DNA from: Succinatimonas sp. UBA7265
Lineage (GTDB): Bacteria; Pseudomonadota; Gammaproteobacteria; Enterobacterales; Succinivibrionaceae
NCBI GenBank assembly: GCA_002473165.1
Contig: DKSD01000001.1
Location: 62,409 to 126,408, forward strand
Length of the DNA: 64,000 nt
Direction: 5' to 3'
Below are positions 45,163 through 54,182 of this stretch, piece by piece (the first letter of the stretch is position 1; every line of letters starts with the position of its first letter). The notes beneath the pieces are model-generated. The model ran no database searches and was not told the origin of the DNA. It saw nothing but the letters and a program-made list of their open reading frames with translations. The position numbers were made by a program, and so were the translations under genes.

Positions 45163-45804
45163 TCAGCGGGTGCCGAAAACCACGATGGTCTTGCCGTGCG
45201 CGGTGATCAGGTGATCTTCTTCCATCATCTTTAAGATGCGGCCCACGGTCTCGCGGGAGCAGCCGACGATCTGGCCGATCTCCTGGCGGGTGATCTTGAT
45301 CTGCATGCCGTCAGGGTGGGTCATGGCCTCAGGCTGATGGGCGAGGTTGACCAAGGTCTTGGCGATGCGGCCGGTGACGTCGAGGAACGCGAGGTTGCCG
45401 ACTTTCTTGGAGGTTTCGGAGAGGCGGTGGGACAGCTGGGCGGCCAGGCGCATCAGGATCTCAGGGTTTACCTGAACGAGCTGGCGGAATTTGCTGTAGG
45501 AAACCTCGGCGATCTCGCAGCCGGTCTTGGCTTTGACCCAGGCGGTGCGGGTAGGGTTCTCGCTCGTGTCAAACAGGCCGACTTCACCGATGAAATCGCC
45601 CTGGTTGAGGTAGCTTAAGATCATCTCTTTGCCGTCGGAATCCTTGATCAGCACAACCACTGAGCCTTTGGAGATGTAGTAGAGGGTCTCGGCCTTTTCG
45701 CCTTCGTGGATGATCGTGGCTTTGGGCGGATACTTGTGAATGTGGCACTGACTTAAAAACCAGCTGATGGTGGTGTCAGTCTGAGGTTTGATGATTGGGG
45801 TCAT
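45163..45804 (-). CDS. crp: cAMP receptor protein
   Basis: Global regulator, 213 aa. The cyclic-nucleotide domain has GEVGLFD with the cAMP-ribose Glu and TRTAW, where E. coli has RSAW (Arg kept, Ser replaced by Thr). The dimer helix has SETSKKVGNLAFLDVTGRIA with T/S cAMP contacts. The recognition helix QEIGQIVGCSRETVGRILK is identical to E. coli, so the operator should be TGTGA-N6-TCACA. The minus-strand TATAAT at 45920-45915 is a likely -10. Confidence 0.96.
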   Translation of the reverse strand: MTPIIKPQTDTTISWFLSQCHIHKYPPKATIIHEGEKAETLYYISKGSVVVLIKDSDGKEMILSYLNQGDFIGEVGLFDTSENPTRTAWVKAKTGCEIAEVSYSKFRQLVQVNPEILMRLAAQLSHRLSETSKKVGNLAFLDVTGRIAKTLVNLAHQPEAMTHPDGMQIKITRQEIGQIVGCSRETVGRILKMMEEDHLITAHGKTIVVFGTR

Positions 45805-46312
45805 GTTTACTCAACGCCTTGCTAATATTAGGTTTCTGTAAGTCCCGGCACCGCAAAAGGTGCGCAACGCATCTGAAATTACAGCAAATCTTTGCGCAGT
45901 GGAACTTGGTGGGAATTATACTCTGTTTTTAAGTAAATTTTTTCCTTGACAAATTTTGCGTTTTTTCTTGTAGGCTTCATTTGGGCGGGCTGTTTTGCGA
46001 AGAGTTACCTGTTTATTTAGTTAGCATATGCTAACATGAGTTAGATAATGCTAACTATTTCCCGTCGAAACCGTCATTTTTTGAGGGCTTTCCCCATAGT
46101 CCCAGCCCTATTTGTAATATAATTTCCCCGATTTGAGCTGATTGAATAAGTCCTCGATCGGTTTGCGCCGCAGGTTTGCCTGCGGCATGGCTGTGTGAAC
46201 CGGCCGCCGCGCTGCTTCCGGGAGCTCTCTTGGAAACGCGGTTACTGGGCGCCTTTGGGCGCACAGCAGTTCACGGATGAGATTTCTTTTTTACGCAATT
46301 TAGGTACCATCA
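45805..46312. other. divergent regulatory region crp / NifU-like operon
   Basis: 508 bp, AT-rich, no gene. Contains the crp -10 (minus strand), a plus-strand TTGACA at 45946-45951, the paired GTTAG-N6-CTAAC sites and a plus-strand TATAAT at 46118-46123 that probably starts the NifU-like operon, leaving a leader of about 185 nt. Confidence 0.6.
46020..46055. promoter_or_regulatory. tandem palindromic operator GTTAG-N6-CTAAC
   Basis: A perfect 16-bp palindrome (46020-46035) and a second copy with the same outer arms (46040-46055), 20 bp apart, about two helical turns. It lies 63 bp upstream of the TATAAT. The regulator is unknown. Confidence 0.6.
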
Positions 46313-47011
46313 ATGATCTATTCAAAAGAAGTAGAGAATATGTGCCCGGTCACCAAGGGCGCGTACCATGGTCCTGCGCCTATCCCTGAGGAAGGCAAGT
46401 GGGTCCAGGCAATGGAGTTCAAGGATATCAGCGGCCTGACACACGGTGTGGGCTGGTGCGCTCCTCAGCAGGGCGCCTGCAAGCTGACCCTGAACGTCAA
46501 GAACGGCATCATTGAGGAAGCCTTAATCGAGACCATCGGCTGCTCGGGCATGACCCACTCCGCCGCCATGGCCGCCGAGATCCTCACCGGCAAGACCCTG
46601 CTTGAAGGCCTGAACACCGATCTGGTGTGCGACGCCATCAACACCGCTTACCGCGAGCTCTTCTTGCAGATCTGCTACGGCCGCACCCAGACCGCTTTCT
46701 CCGAGGGCGGCCTTCCGGTCGGCGCCTCCCTTGAGGATCTGGGCAAGAACCTGCGCTCCATGGTCGGCACCATGTTCTCCACCAAAGCCAAGGGCCCGCG
46801 TTACCTCGAGCTCACCCAGGGCTATGTGACCCGCCAGGCTCTGAACGAGAAAGGCGAGATCATCGGCTACGAGTTCGTGAACTTAGGCAAGCTCATGGAC
46901 GAGCTCAAAGCTCACCCTGAGCAGAGCGGCAAAGAGATCCTGGCCAAGCTCACCAAGCACTACGGCCAGTGGGACAACGCCGCCAAGTACATTGATCCGA
47001 GAAAGGAATAA
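46313..47011 (+). CDS. NifU-like iron-sulfur scaffold protein
   Basis: 232-aa protein assigned to the NifU_N-like scaffold group that accompanies GGGtGRT proteins. Candidate ligands are C49 and C56 (GWCAPQQGAC), C77 (GCSGMTHSA), C106 and C121 (ICYGR). In true IscU three Cys bind the cluster. GCSGMTHSAAMAAEILTGK resembles the IscU/NifU segment GCGSAIASSSxxTE...GK. ATG 46313 has only AGG upstream; the ATG at 46340 is possible. Codon bias is strong, suggesting high expression. 14 bp before its partner. Confidence 0.8.
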   Translation: MIYSKEVENMCPVTKGAYHGPAPIPEEGKWVQAMEFKDISGLTHGVGWCAPQQGACKLTLNVKNGIIEEALIETIGCSGMTHSAAMAAEILTGKTLLEGLNTDLVCDAINTAYRELFLQICYGRTQTAFSEGGLPVGASLEDLGKNLRSMVGTMFSTKAKGPRYLELTQGYVTRQALNEKGEIIGYEFVNLGKLMDELKAHPEQSGKEILAKLTKHYGQWDNAAKYIDPRKE

Positions 47012-47025
47012 GCGAGGCGAACACC

Positions 47026-48027
47026 ATGGCATTATTTGAGTCTTATGAGCGCCGTATCGACAAGATCAACAAAGTGATCGCCGAGTACGGTTTCAAATCC
47101 GTTGAAGAGTGCAAGGACTACTGCGCCAAGTTCGGCCTTGATCCGTACAAGACCGTCCGCGAAGTCCAGGACATTGCTTTCGAGAACGCCTGCTGGGCTT
47201 ACACCGTCGGCGCCGCCATCGCTTTAAAGAAAGGCTGCAAAGTCGCCGCCGAGGCCGCCGAGGCCATCGGCATCGGCCTGCAGGCTTTCTGCATTCCCGG
47301 TTCAGTCGCCGATCAGCGTAAAGTCGGCCTGGGCCACGGCAACTTAGGCGGCCGCCTGCTCCGCGAGGAGACGAAGTGCTTCTGCTTCCTGGCCGGCCAC
47401 GAGTCTTTCGCCGCCGCTGAAGGCGCCATCGGCATCGCCCGCAACGCCAACAAGGCCCGCAAGACCCCGCTGCGCGTGATCTTAAACGGCTTAGGCAAAG
47501 ACGCCGCCCAGATCATCTCCCGCATCAACGGCTTCACCTATGTGAAGACCAAGTACGATTACCACACCGGTGATCTGAAAGTTGTCGAGGAGATCCCTTA
47601 CTCCAAGGGCGAGCGCGCGGCAGTCCGCTGCTACGGCGCTGACGACGTCCGCGAGGGCGTGGCCATTATGTGGAAGGAAGACGTTGATGTGTCCATCACC
47701 GGCAACTCCACGAACCCGACCCGCTTCCAGCACCCGGTCGCCGGCATTTACAAGAAAGAGCGCCTTGAGGCCGGCAAAAAGTACTTCTCCGTAGCCTCCG
47801 GCGGCGGCACCGGCCGTACGCTGCACCCGGACAACATGGCCGCCGGCCCTGCCTCTTACGGCATGACCGACACCTTAGGCCGTATGCACTCTGACGCGCA
47901 GTTCGCCGGCTCCTCTTCAGTGCCGGCCCACGTCGAGATGATGGGCTTCATGGGCATGGGCAACAACCCGATGGTCGGCGCCACCGTTGCCATCGCCGTT
48001 CAGGTCGCCCAGGCGCTGAACAAGTAA
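47026..48027 (+). CDS. GGGtGRT family protein
   Basis: 333-aa protein named for its motif GGGTGRT, residues 259-265 here, in the stretch VASGGGTGRTLHPDN. Other conserved-looking parts are RKVGLGHGNLGGRLL, FLAGHESFAAAEGAIGIARNANKAR and the C-terminal MGFMGMGNNPMVGA. It is cytosolic, with no membrane segment. The biochemical role is not established to my knowledge. Constant pairing with the NifU-like protein and occurrence in anaerobes suggest Fe-S or radical metabolism. Codon use is strongly biased. Confidence 0.88.
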   Translation: MALFESYERRIDKINKVIAEYGFKSVEECKDYCAKFGLDPYKTVREVQDIAFENACWAYTVGAAIALKKGCKVAAEAAEAIGIGLQAFCIPGSVADQRKVGLGHGNLGGRLLREETKCFCFLAGHESFAAAEGAIGIARNANKARKTPLRVILNGLGKDAAQIISRINGFTYVKTKYDYHTGDLKVVEEIPYSKGERAAVRCYGADDVREGVAIMWKEDVDVSITGNSTNPTRFQHPVAGIYKKERLEAGKKYFSVASGGGTGRTLHPDNMAAGPASYGMTDTLGRMHSDAQFAGSSSVPAHVEMMGFMGMGNNPMVGATVAIAVQVAQALNK

Positions 48028-48050
48028 CCGTTTCTCTCTAAGAAACCCGG

Positions 48051-48082
48051 AAAGGCAGGGATCGCAAGTCTCTGCCTTTTTT
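48051..48082 (+). terminator. terminator of the GGGtGRT operon
   Basis: AAAGGCAGGGA/TCTCTGCCTTT with a 7-nt loop and six T. Confidence 0.9.
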
Positions 48083-48130
48083 CTTGCCGGCGCAGCTGCG
48101 CCCGGACAGATCCCGGGGAGAGGTCGGATT

Positions 48131-48685
48131 TCAGTCTGCGGCGTGGCGCAGGATCGCCTTTGAGAGATCCTCGATGATCACGGCAAGCTCAGCGGAGGGC
48201 AGATCCCGCCCTGCTGCGATCCAGGCGCTGATCACCGAGGTGACGGCGGCTACATGGTAGGCGAGCACGCTGCGGGTGCGTGCCGTGTCAGGCAGCCCCA
48301 GGAGCCTGGTCAGAAGCGGCCTGAGGGCGCGCCTGGCCCGTTGCACGTAAAAGGGCACGAGTTCAGGCTTTAACAGTGTTTCTATGTAAGCGGCCTCATC
48401 TGAGTGCAGCTGCTCGAACGCTTTGACAAAACCCGAGGCGAACTGTCCTTTTTGCACATAGATATCGATGCTCGCTTCAAGCTGTTCCAAAACCTTTTGC
48501 GCCATGTACTCAAGCAGCTCATAAATGTCCTGGAAATGCTCGTAGAACGTGCTGCGGTTGTAGCCGGCTTTCTTTGAGAGAGCCATTACCGAGATTTTGG
48601 AAACGCTCTGCGTCCGCGCCAGGACGCAGAAAGCGTCGGCAAAGTTCTTTTTCGCATTGGCGCCTTTGTCCTGAGCTTTGTCCAT
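48131..48685 (-). CDS. TetR/AcrR family regulator
   Basis: 184 aa. The N-terminal HTH covers about residues 10-60 (SVMALSKKAGYNRSTFYEHF), followed by a helical ligand domain. The gene diverges from the exporter operon, so it probably represses it and itself, like CecR for ybhGFSR in E. coli. GAGGGG lies about 6 nt before the ATG. Confidence 0.87.
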   Translation of the reverse strand: MDKAQDKGANAKKNFADAFCVLARTQSVSKISVMALSKKAGYNRSTFYEHFQDIYELLEYMAQKVLEQLEASIDIYVQKGQFASGFVKAFEQLHSDEAAYIETLLKPELVPFYVQRARRALRPLLTRLLGLPDTARTRSVLAYHVAAVTSVISAWIAAGRDLPSAELAVIIEDLSKAILRHAAD

Positions 48686-48698
48686 GCCAGCCCCTCTT

Positions 48699-48723
48699 CC
48701 GACACTCGCGCCGGTTTTGTCGG
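48699..48723. promoter_or_regulatory. candidate TetR operator
   Basis: Inverted repeat CCGACA-N13-TGTCGG between the TetR gene and the exporter operon, just upstream of the TetR start. Spacing is wide for a TetR site, so tentative. Confidence 0.35.
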
Positions 48724-48865
48724 TTGATGCCCGGTGCCTTGGTTGTTATAGTCAAATCATATCGCGGCGCCGCGCTTTGAGTAAGATCACCTGGCGCGGT
48801 TTTTTGGCTCTGCTCAAGGGATTGCAGGCAATTATCGCCGCCGCAGGAACACAGAATATCGGATC

Positions 48866-49837
48866 ATGAACAAGAAACTTCTGGCAGGCGCAGTTGCTGC
48901 CATCGCCGCCGCTTTTGCGGCCTCGCTGTATTTCAGCTCCGAAAGCTCCAAACCCCTCGAAAAGGCTCACGGCATTGTGGACATCCGGGAGAGCAGCCTG
49001 AGTTTTGAGCGCTCAGGCAGGATCGTCTCCTTTGAGGCCGACAGCGGGGATCTCGTGAAAAAAGGCCAGGTGCTGGCGCGGCTTGACACGCAGGATCTCG
49101 AGCACCAGGAGCGCATCAAGAGCTCGCAGTGCCAGGCGCTCAAGGCCCAGTACGATCTGTACAGTTCAGGCTACCGCAAAGAGGAGATCGCAGGAGCCCG
49201 CGGCAATGTCCGCTCCCTGGAGAGCGCGTTGCAGCTTGCCCGCAGCACTTCGGAGCGCTACACAAGCCTTTACAGCACCCGCAGCGTCTCGGCGCAGGAG
49301 CGCGACAAGGCCTTCTATGAGATGGGGCAGACCGAGGGCGAGCTTGAAAAGGCCAGAGCCGATCTGGCGCTTAAGGAATCAGGCTACCGCAAAGAGGAGA
49401 TCGCGCAGGCCCAGGGAAATTACGCGGCCTGCGAGGCGGAACTTGCAAGGCTTAAATACCAGCGCGAAGTGCAAAGCGTGATCCGCGCCCCCTACGACGG
49501 GCAGATCCGCACCCGCAGCGCCGAGGAGGGCGACATGGCCTCGGTCTCGTCAGCGGTCTTTGAGCTCTCAAAGCTTGAAGGCAAGCGCGTGCTCTGCTAC
49601 CTGACCGAGCTGCAGCTTCAGGCCGTAAAGCCCGGGCAGAAGGTGCGCATTATCGCGGCCTCAGGCGATGAGATTGACGGCAAGGTGGCTTATATCAGCC
49701 CGTCTGCGATGTTCACGCCCAAGAGCGTGCAGACCGAGTCGCTGCGCGCCGATCTTGTCTGGGAAGTGCGCGCGGATTTTACCGATCCTCAGGGAATATT
49801 GCGCCTGGGGCAGCCTGTGACCGTGGAATTTAAATGA
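48866..49837 (+). CDS. HlyD-family membrane fusion protein (YbhG-like)
   Basis: 323-aa periplasmic adaptor with an N-terminal membrane anchor (about 5-25). A biotinyl-lipoyl half motif (ESSLSFERSGRIVSFEADSGDLVKKGQVLARLD), a long coiled-coil hairpin containing two YRKEEIA repeats, and the second lipoyl half (VIRAPYDGQIRTRSAEEGD) follow. It links the inner-membrane ABC transporter to an outer-membrane channel. Overlaps the next gene by 4 bp. Confidence 0.9.
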   Translation: MNKKLLAGAVAAIAAAFAASLYFSSESSKPLEKAHGIVDIRESSLSFERSGRIVSFEADSGDLVKKGQVLARLDTQDLEHQERIKSSQCQALKAQYDLYSSGYRKEEIAGARGNVRSLESALQLARSTSERYTSLYSTRSVSAQERDKAFYEMGQTEGELEKARADLALKESGYRKEEIAQAQGNYAACEAELARLKYQREVQSVIRAPYDGQIRTRSAEEGDMASVSSAVFELSKLEGKRVLCYLTELQLQAVKPGQKVRIIAASGDEIDGKVAYISPSAMFTPKSVQTESLRADLVWEVRADFTDPQGILRLGQPVTVEFK

Positions 49838-51606
49838 CAGATCCCGTCCAGGTAAACGGACTGTGCAAGGCTTACCGAGCAGGACGCGGCTTAAAGCGCG
49901 TCTATGAGGATTTCAGCCTCAGGATCGCGGACAGCGCCAGGCTGGTGTGCCTGATGGGACCTGACGGCGCCGGCAAGTCCACGCTGATGAAACTGCTTGC
50001 AGGCGTGCTGCGCCCGGATCAAGGCCAGGTGCGGTTGTGCGGCATGGTTCCTGACAGTTCGGATCTGGCTTTTACTTCAAAAGTCGGGTACATGTCCCAG
50101 ACGCTGGGGCTGTACGGCGAGCTTACCGTCAGGGAGAATCTTGAGATCTTTGCGGCTTTGCGCGGTATGGATGTACGCAAAAACGCTGCGGATCTTGACG
50201 GGATATTGAGGAAGGTCGGGCTTTTTGAATTCAGCAACCGTCAGGCCGATTCGCTCTCAGGGGGCATGAAACAGAAACTCGGTCTGGCCTGCGCCGTCTG
50301 CGCCTGCCCGCGCTGCCTGATCCTCGACGAGCCCACCGTGGGCGTCGATCCGGTATCCCGCCAGGAACTGTGGGCCATCACCTTAGATTACGTGCGCCGT
50401 GAGGGCGCCTTCTGCCTGTTCTCCAGCGCTTACCTTGAAGAGGCGGCCGCGGCCGATCAGGCCGTGATGCTGCAAAACGGCAGGATCGTGCTGCAAGGCG
50501 CGGCCGCGCAGCTTCGCACCGGGCTGCAAGGCCGTACGTTCGCCGTAAGCACCGGGGATCTGCCTTACACCGCCACAGTCAGGCGTCTGATGTTCTCTTC
50601 AAGGCATTTCCTTGATGATTCGCCGCTTTTGGACATCTGTCCGCGCATGGGCAGGATCGACGTGCTGGCCGCCCCGGGCGCCACCGTTCAAAGCCTCGGC
50701 GTTTTTTTAAAGGAGAAAATGCCGGATGCGGCCTTCGGGCTTAAGGTCGCGCCCCGGGAGCCGCAGCTTGAAGACGTTTACGTCGCACATACCCTGGATT
50801 TCTCGCAGAAGACGGCGCTCCCTGATCCCGGCGCGGCTTTTGAACGGCGCACCGTGATCGACGTGCGCGGGATCTGCAAGCGCTTTGGCTCATTTACCGC
50901 CGTCAGGCATTCTGATTTTAAGGTGCAAAAGGGCGAGATCTTCGGGCTTTTGGGGCCCAACGGGGCGGGCAAGACCACGACGTTTCGCATGATCTGCGCG
51001 CTGTTAAAGCCCACAGAGGGACAGGTTACCGTGGGCGGCTATGATCTGCGCACTGCCAAAAGCGATCTGCGCGCCCACATCGGCTATGTTTCCCAGAAAT
51101 TCTCGCTGTACCGCAAGCTCACAGCCCGCCAGAACCTCGAGTATTTCGGGCGCAGCTACGGGATCTCGGGATCAAAGCTGAAAAAGCGCGTCGAGGAGCT
51201 TTTAGACGAGTTTTCGCTCAGGGGCTCTGCCGATGATCTCAGCGAGAGCCTGCCTTTTGGCTTGCAGCGGCAGCTCTCCATGGCCTGCGCGCTCATCCAC
51301 CGTCCGGAGGTGCTGTTTTTGGACGAGGCGACCTCGGGCGCCGATCCCATGGCGCGGCGGACGTTCTGGAACCGCGTGTGCGCGCTGTCATCAGGTGGCA
51401 CCACCGTGGTCGTGACCACGCATTTTATGGATGAAGCCGAGTACTGCGATCGTTTCCTCATCCAGGATCGCGGCCGCATCCTGGTTTTGGGCACGCCTGA
51501 TGAGGTGTGCACGCAGGGCGGCCGCCGCGTCTCCATAGAAGATGCCTTTGTGGCGCTGGTGCATCAGTTTAGGCAGCAGGAGGGCCGCCATGCTCAGGAC
51601 GCTTAA
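49834..51606 (+). CDS. ABC exporter ATPase with two nucleotide-binding domains (YbhF-like)
   Basis: 590 aa. NBD1: Walker A GPDGAGKS, signature LSGGMKQKL, Walker B LILDEPT. NBD2: GPNGAGKT, degenerate signature LPFGLQRQL, Walker B LFLDEATSG. The asymmetric second signature is also seen in YbhF. It powers export by the two following permeases. ATGA overlap with the adaptor gene. Confidence 0.92.
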   Translation: MTDPVQVNGLCKAYRAGRGLKRVYEDFSLRIADSARLVCLMGPDGAGKSTLMKLLAGVLRPDQGQVRLCGMVPDSSDLAFTSKVGYMSQTLGLYGELTVRENLEIFAALRGMDVRKNAADLDGILRKVGLFEFSNRQADSLSGGMKQKLGLACAVCACPRCLILDEPTVGVDPVSRQELWAITLDYVRREGAFCLFSSAYLEEAAAADQAVMLQNGRIVLQGAAAQLRTGLQGRTFAVSTGDLPYTATVRRLMFSSRHFLDDSPLLDICPRMGRIDVLAAPGATVQSLGVFLKEKMPDAAFGLKVAPREPQLEDVYVAHTLDFSQKTALPDPGAAFERRTVIDVRGICKRFGSFTAVRHSDFKVQKGEIFGLLGPNGAGKTTTFRMICALLKPTEGQVTVGGYDLRTAKSDLRAHIGYVSQKFSLYRKLTARQNLEYFGRSYGISGSKLKKRVEELLDEFSLRGSADDLSESLPFGLQRQLSMACALIHRPEVLFLDEATSGADPMARRTFWNRVCALSSGGTTVVVTTHFMDEAEYCDRFLIQDRGRILVLGTPDEVCTQGGRRVSIEDAFVALVHQFRQQEGRHAQDA

Positions 51607-52720
51607 AGCGATCTTCGCGCGCGGGGTAAACCCGGCTTTCCTGTTCATCCTCATTAAAAAGGAGCTGTTGCAGATCTCGCGCGATCCCTCGGTGCTCGCG
51701 GTGGTGATCCTGCAGCCGCTGCTGTTGGTGGTGCTTTACTGCTTTGCCATGCGCATGGACGTCAAGCCGGTGGAGATCGCCATCGTGACCCCGTACCAGA
51801 GTCAGGTGCAGCGCCAGGTAACCGACGCCTTTATCGGATCGGCTTATTTTGATGTCACGGTCGTCAGCACTTTAGGCGAGGGCCGCGCGCTTTTTGACAG
51901 CCATAAGGTAAAAAATCTCCTTTATTTCCCTCCTGATTTTGACGAGGCGCTTGCAGCAGGAAAGGCGCGGGCGCTGCTGTATGAAAACGGGGCGCAGGCC
52001 CAGCTGGCGCAGCTTACGCAAAGCTATGTGAGCGCCACGCTGCAGGGCGCGCTGGGAGGGGCCGCTTCAGGCTCTCAGATCACGCTGTCCTCGCGCACCT
52101 GGTACAACGAGGCCAACGACTCGACCTGGTTTTTGATGTCCGGGCAGTACATCGCGATCATGACGCTTGTCTGCGCGTTCCTGGGGAGTTTCGTGATCGC
52201 CCGTGAGTGGGATCGCGGCACCATGGAGTCGCTCTCGGGCACCAGCGCTTCGTCACTTGAGATCGTGCTCTCCAAGGTGATCACCTATTACGGCCTGGGG
52301 CTGTGCGGCAGCATGCTGACAGTATTCCTGGGACAGATGTTTTCGGGGATCCCGGTGCGCGGAGCGGTGGCGTGGATCGTCGCTTTGGTCCTGATCTACA
52401 GCTTTGAGATGGTGTGCTTTGGCGTGCTGATCTCCGCGGTGTGCAAAAACCAGTTTTTGGCCTCGGAGTACGCGATCATCATCGGCGCGCTGCCCACGAT
52501 GCTGCTCACCGGCATGGTCTTCGATCTGCGCGGCGCCGCCGAGGGGATCAGGATCTTAGGCTGGCTGCTGCCGCCCACCTACGCCGTCGAGGCTTCGCGC
52601 ATCTGCTTTTTGTCAGGCGGCCAGGATCTCACGGTGCTGCGCGATCTGCTCGTGCAGGCACTCTGGGGGATCTTTTTCTTCATATGCGCCGTGTACCGGG
52701 TGCAAAAGGACAGCAAATGA
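51590..52720 (+). CDS. ABC-2 type permease (YbhS-like)
   Basis: 376-aa inner-membrane permease: one N-terminal helix (VLAVVILQPLLLVVLYCF), a large periplasmic loop, then five C-terminal helices and the ABC-2 signature (EWDRGTMESLSGT). The ATG at 51590 has CAGGAGG upstream; it overlaps the ATPase gene by 17 bp. Overlaps the next permease by 4 bp. Confidence 0.92.
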   Translation: MLRTLKAIFARGVNPAFLFILIKKELLQISRDPSVLAVVILQPLLLVVLYCFAMRMDVKPVEIAIVTPYQSQVQRQVTDAFIGSAYFDVTVVSTLGEGRALFDSHKVKNLLYFPPDFDEALAAGKARALLYENGAQAQLAQLTQSYVSATLQGALGGAASGSQITLSSRTWYNEANDSTWFLMSGQYIAIMTLVCAFLGSFVIAREWDRGTMESLSGTSASSLEIVLSKVITYYGLGLCGSMLTVFLGQMFSGIPVRGAVAWIVALVLIYSFEMVCFGVLISAVCKNQFLASEYAIIIGALPTMLLTGMVFDLRGAAEGIRILGWLLPPTYAVEASRICFLSGGQDLTVLRDLLVQALWGIFFFICAVYRVQKDSK

Positions 52721-53811
52721 AAGCGCTGCTGAGAACTCTGAGCATGATCTTCGCGATCCTCAAAAAAGAACTCATCGTCATTGTGATGGATCCGGGATCC
52801 CGGCGCGTGCTGGTGGTGCCGATCATAGTGCAGTGCATCATCTTCGGCTACGGGGCCAACTTCCAGTTAGAGCAGGTTCCGTACGCGGCGTTTTCAGCCT
52901 CTGATGACGCGCTCTCCCGGCAGGTTTTGGAGGAGGTGGCCAACACGCCTGGTTTTGTGCGCACGCGCGACTGCCTGTCGCTTGAGTGCGCGGCGCAGAG
53001 CGTGGAGAGCGGCGAAGCGCTCATCGGCATTTACTTTGCCCCGGATTTTAAGCGCACCCGCGAAGTGCTGGTCATGGCAGACGGCAGGCAGAACCCTTCG
53101 GCCAATACCGCGCTCTCCTATGTGCAGGCCGCGATCACGAAGCTTAATGTCGCACGATCGGGACAGGGCGCGGTAAGCCTTGACGTCAGGCAGGCTTTTA
53201 ACGAGAACAACATCACGAGATTTACGGTGCTCACCGGCATGGTCCTGGCGCTCACCGTGGTGCAGGTCGTGATGCTCTCAAGCCTTGAGGTCTCGCGCGA
53301 GCGCGAGGAGGGCAGTTTTGACATGATGCTCATGACGCCGGCAAGTTCTGCGGAAATGCTCATCGGCAAGGCGCTGCCTCCGGTGATCGTCGCGGTGTTC
53401 CAGTCGCTGACATTGGCCGCGATCTGCAATTTTTACTTCGACATCCCTTTTCGCGGCTCGGTATGGGATCTTTTAGCCGTGATCCTGCTCTTTGGCGTGG
53501 CCTGCGTGGGGATCGGCCTTGCGGTGTCCGTGCTCTCCAAGACCTCGCTCAAGTCCATCATCGTCTCGTTCCTCATCGTAATGCCGGCCATTTTAATGTC
53601 AGGGCTCATCACCCCGGTGGATGCCATGCCGCAGTGGTTCCGTTACGTGGCTTACTGTGATCCGCTCTATTACGGCATAGAGGCGGTGTGGCGGGTGTAC
53701 CTGCAGGGGGAGACATTCGTGCAGAACCTGACGCTGCTGCTGCCGCTCTTTGGGATCGCGGCGGTGACGCTGGGCGCTGCGGGCATACTCTTTCGCAAGA
53801 ACCTGGACTGA
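52717..53811 (+). CDS. ABC-2 type permease (YbhR-like)
   Basis: 364-aa partner permease with the same topology (EVSREREEGSFDMMLMTPAS is the ABC-2 loop). Start ATG 52717 overlaps the previous stop. The two permeases likely form a heterodimer; E. coli YbhFSR has been linked to drug and cation efflux, but the substrate here is unknown. Confidence 0.92.
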   Translation: MKALLRTLSMIFAILKKELIVIVMDPGSRRVLVVPIIVQCIIFGYGANFQLEQVPYAAFSASDDALSRQVLEEVANTPGFVRTRDCLSLECAAQSVESGEALIGIYFAPDFKRTREVLVMADGRQNPSANTALSYVQAAITKLNVARSGQGAVSLDVRQAFNENNITRFTVLTGMVLALTVVQVVMLSSLEVSREREEGSFDMMLMTPASSAEMLIGKALPPVIVAVFQSLTLAAICNFYFDIPFRGSVWDLLAVILLFGVACVGIGLAVSVLSKTSLKSIIVSFLIVMPAILMSGLITPVDAMPQWFRYVAYCDPLYYGIEAVWRVYLQGETFVQNLTLLLPLFGIAAVTLGAAGILFRKNLD

Positions 53812-53830
53812 GCGGGCGGGCGCTGAAAAG

Positions 53831-53865
53831 ATAAAAAAAAAACGGCCTTTTAAGGTCGTTTCTTT
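53831..53865 (-). terminator. 6S RNA terminator
   Basis: AAACGGCCTTTT/AAGGTCGTTT-type stem with a ten-A run at 53833-53842 that reads as a U-tract on the minus strand. Could also stop the exporter operon from the other side. Confidence 0.85.
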
Positions 53866-54071
53866 AAAAGCCCGAGGGTGTATCTGTCGTATACGACTCC
53901 TTGAACCAAACTGTTCAAGTTTAGCGCCTGACGCCGCTTTAAGGCTTCCCATTCCTTGCGGAGGGCATGCTCACCGGCAGCAGGAAGACGCTTAAGTCTT
54001 CTGTAATATCGGCTCAGGGTGAAAACAACTGGATCGCACCCCAGGGTAACTTTTCGGTAATTCCTTACCGT
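53866..54071 (-). ncRNA. ssrS: 6S RNA
   Basis: RNA that binds and regulates sigma-70 RNA polymerase in stationary phase. On the minus strand it contains CCTGAGCCGATATT, GGTGAGCATGC, GAAGCCTTAAA and a TTGAAC/GTTCAA hairpin in the same order as E. coli 6S RNA. The closing helix pairs CCCTGGGGTG (54046-54037) with CACCCTCGGG (53880-53871). It has its own sigma-70 promoter and a strong terminator. The 5' end is inferred from the promoter; length is about 185-205 nt. Unlike in E. coli, it is not next to zapA or ygfA. Confidence 0.9.
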
Positions 54072-54077
54072 GATTTA

Positions 54078-54106
54078 ACAATAGCAGAATGCGAATTGAT
54101 CCGCAA
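54078..54106 (-). promoter_or_regulatory. 6S RNA promoter
   Basis: Minus strand TTGCGG (54106-54101), 17-nt spacer, TATTGT (54083-54078); inferred start near 54071. Confidence 0.7.
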
Positions 54107-54182
54107 TATAACAAAGACTTCTTTTATGCAAAATTGTTGCGTCCGTCATAAAATCCGGCCGCGGCCGCTTTTTATCCGTTAT

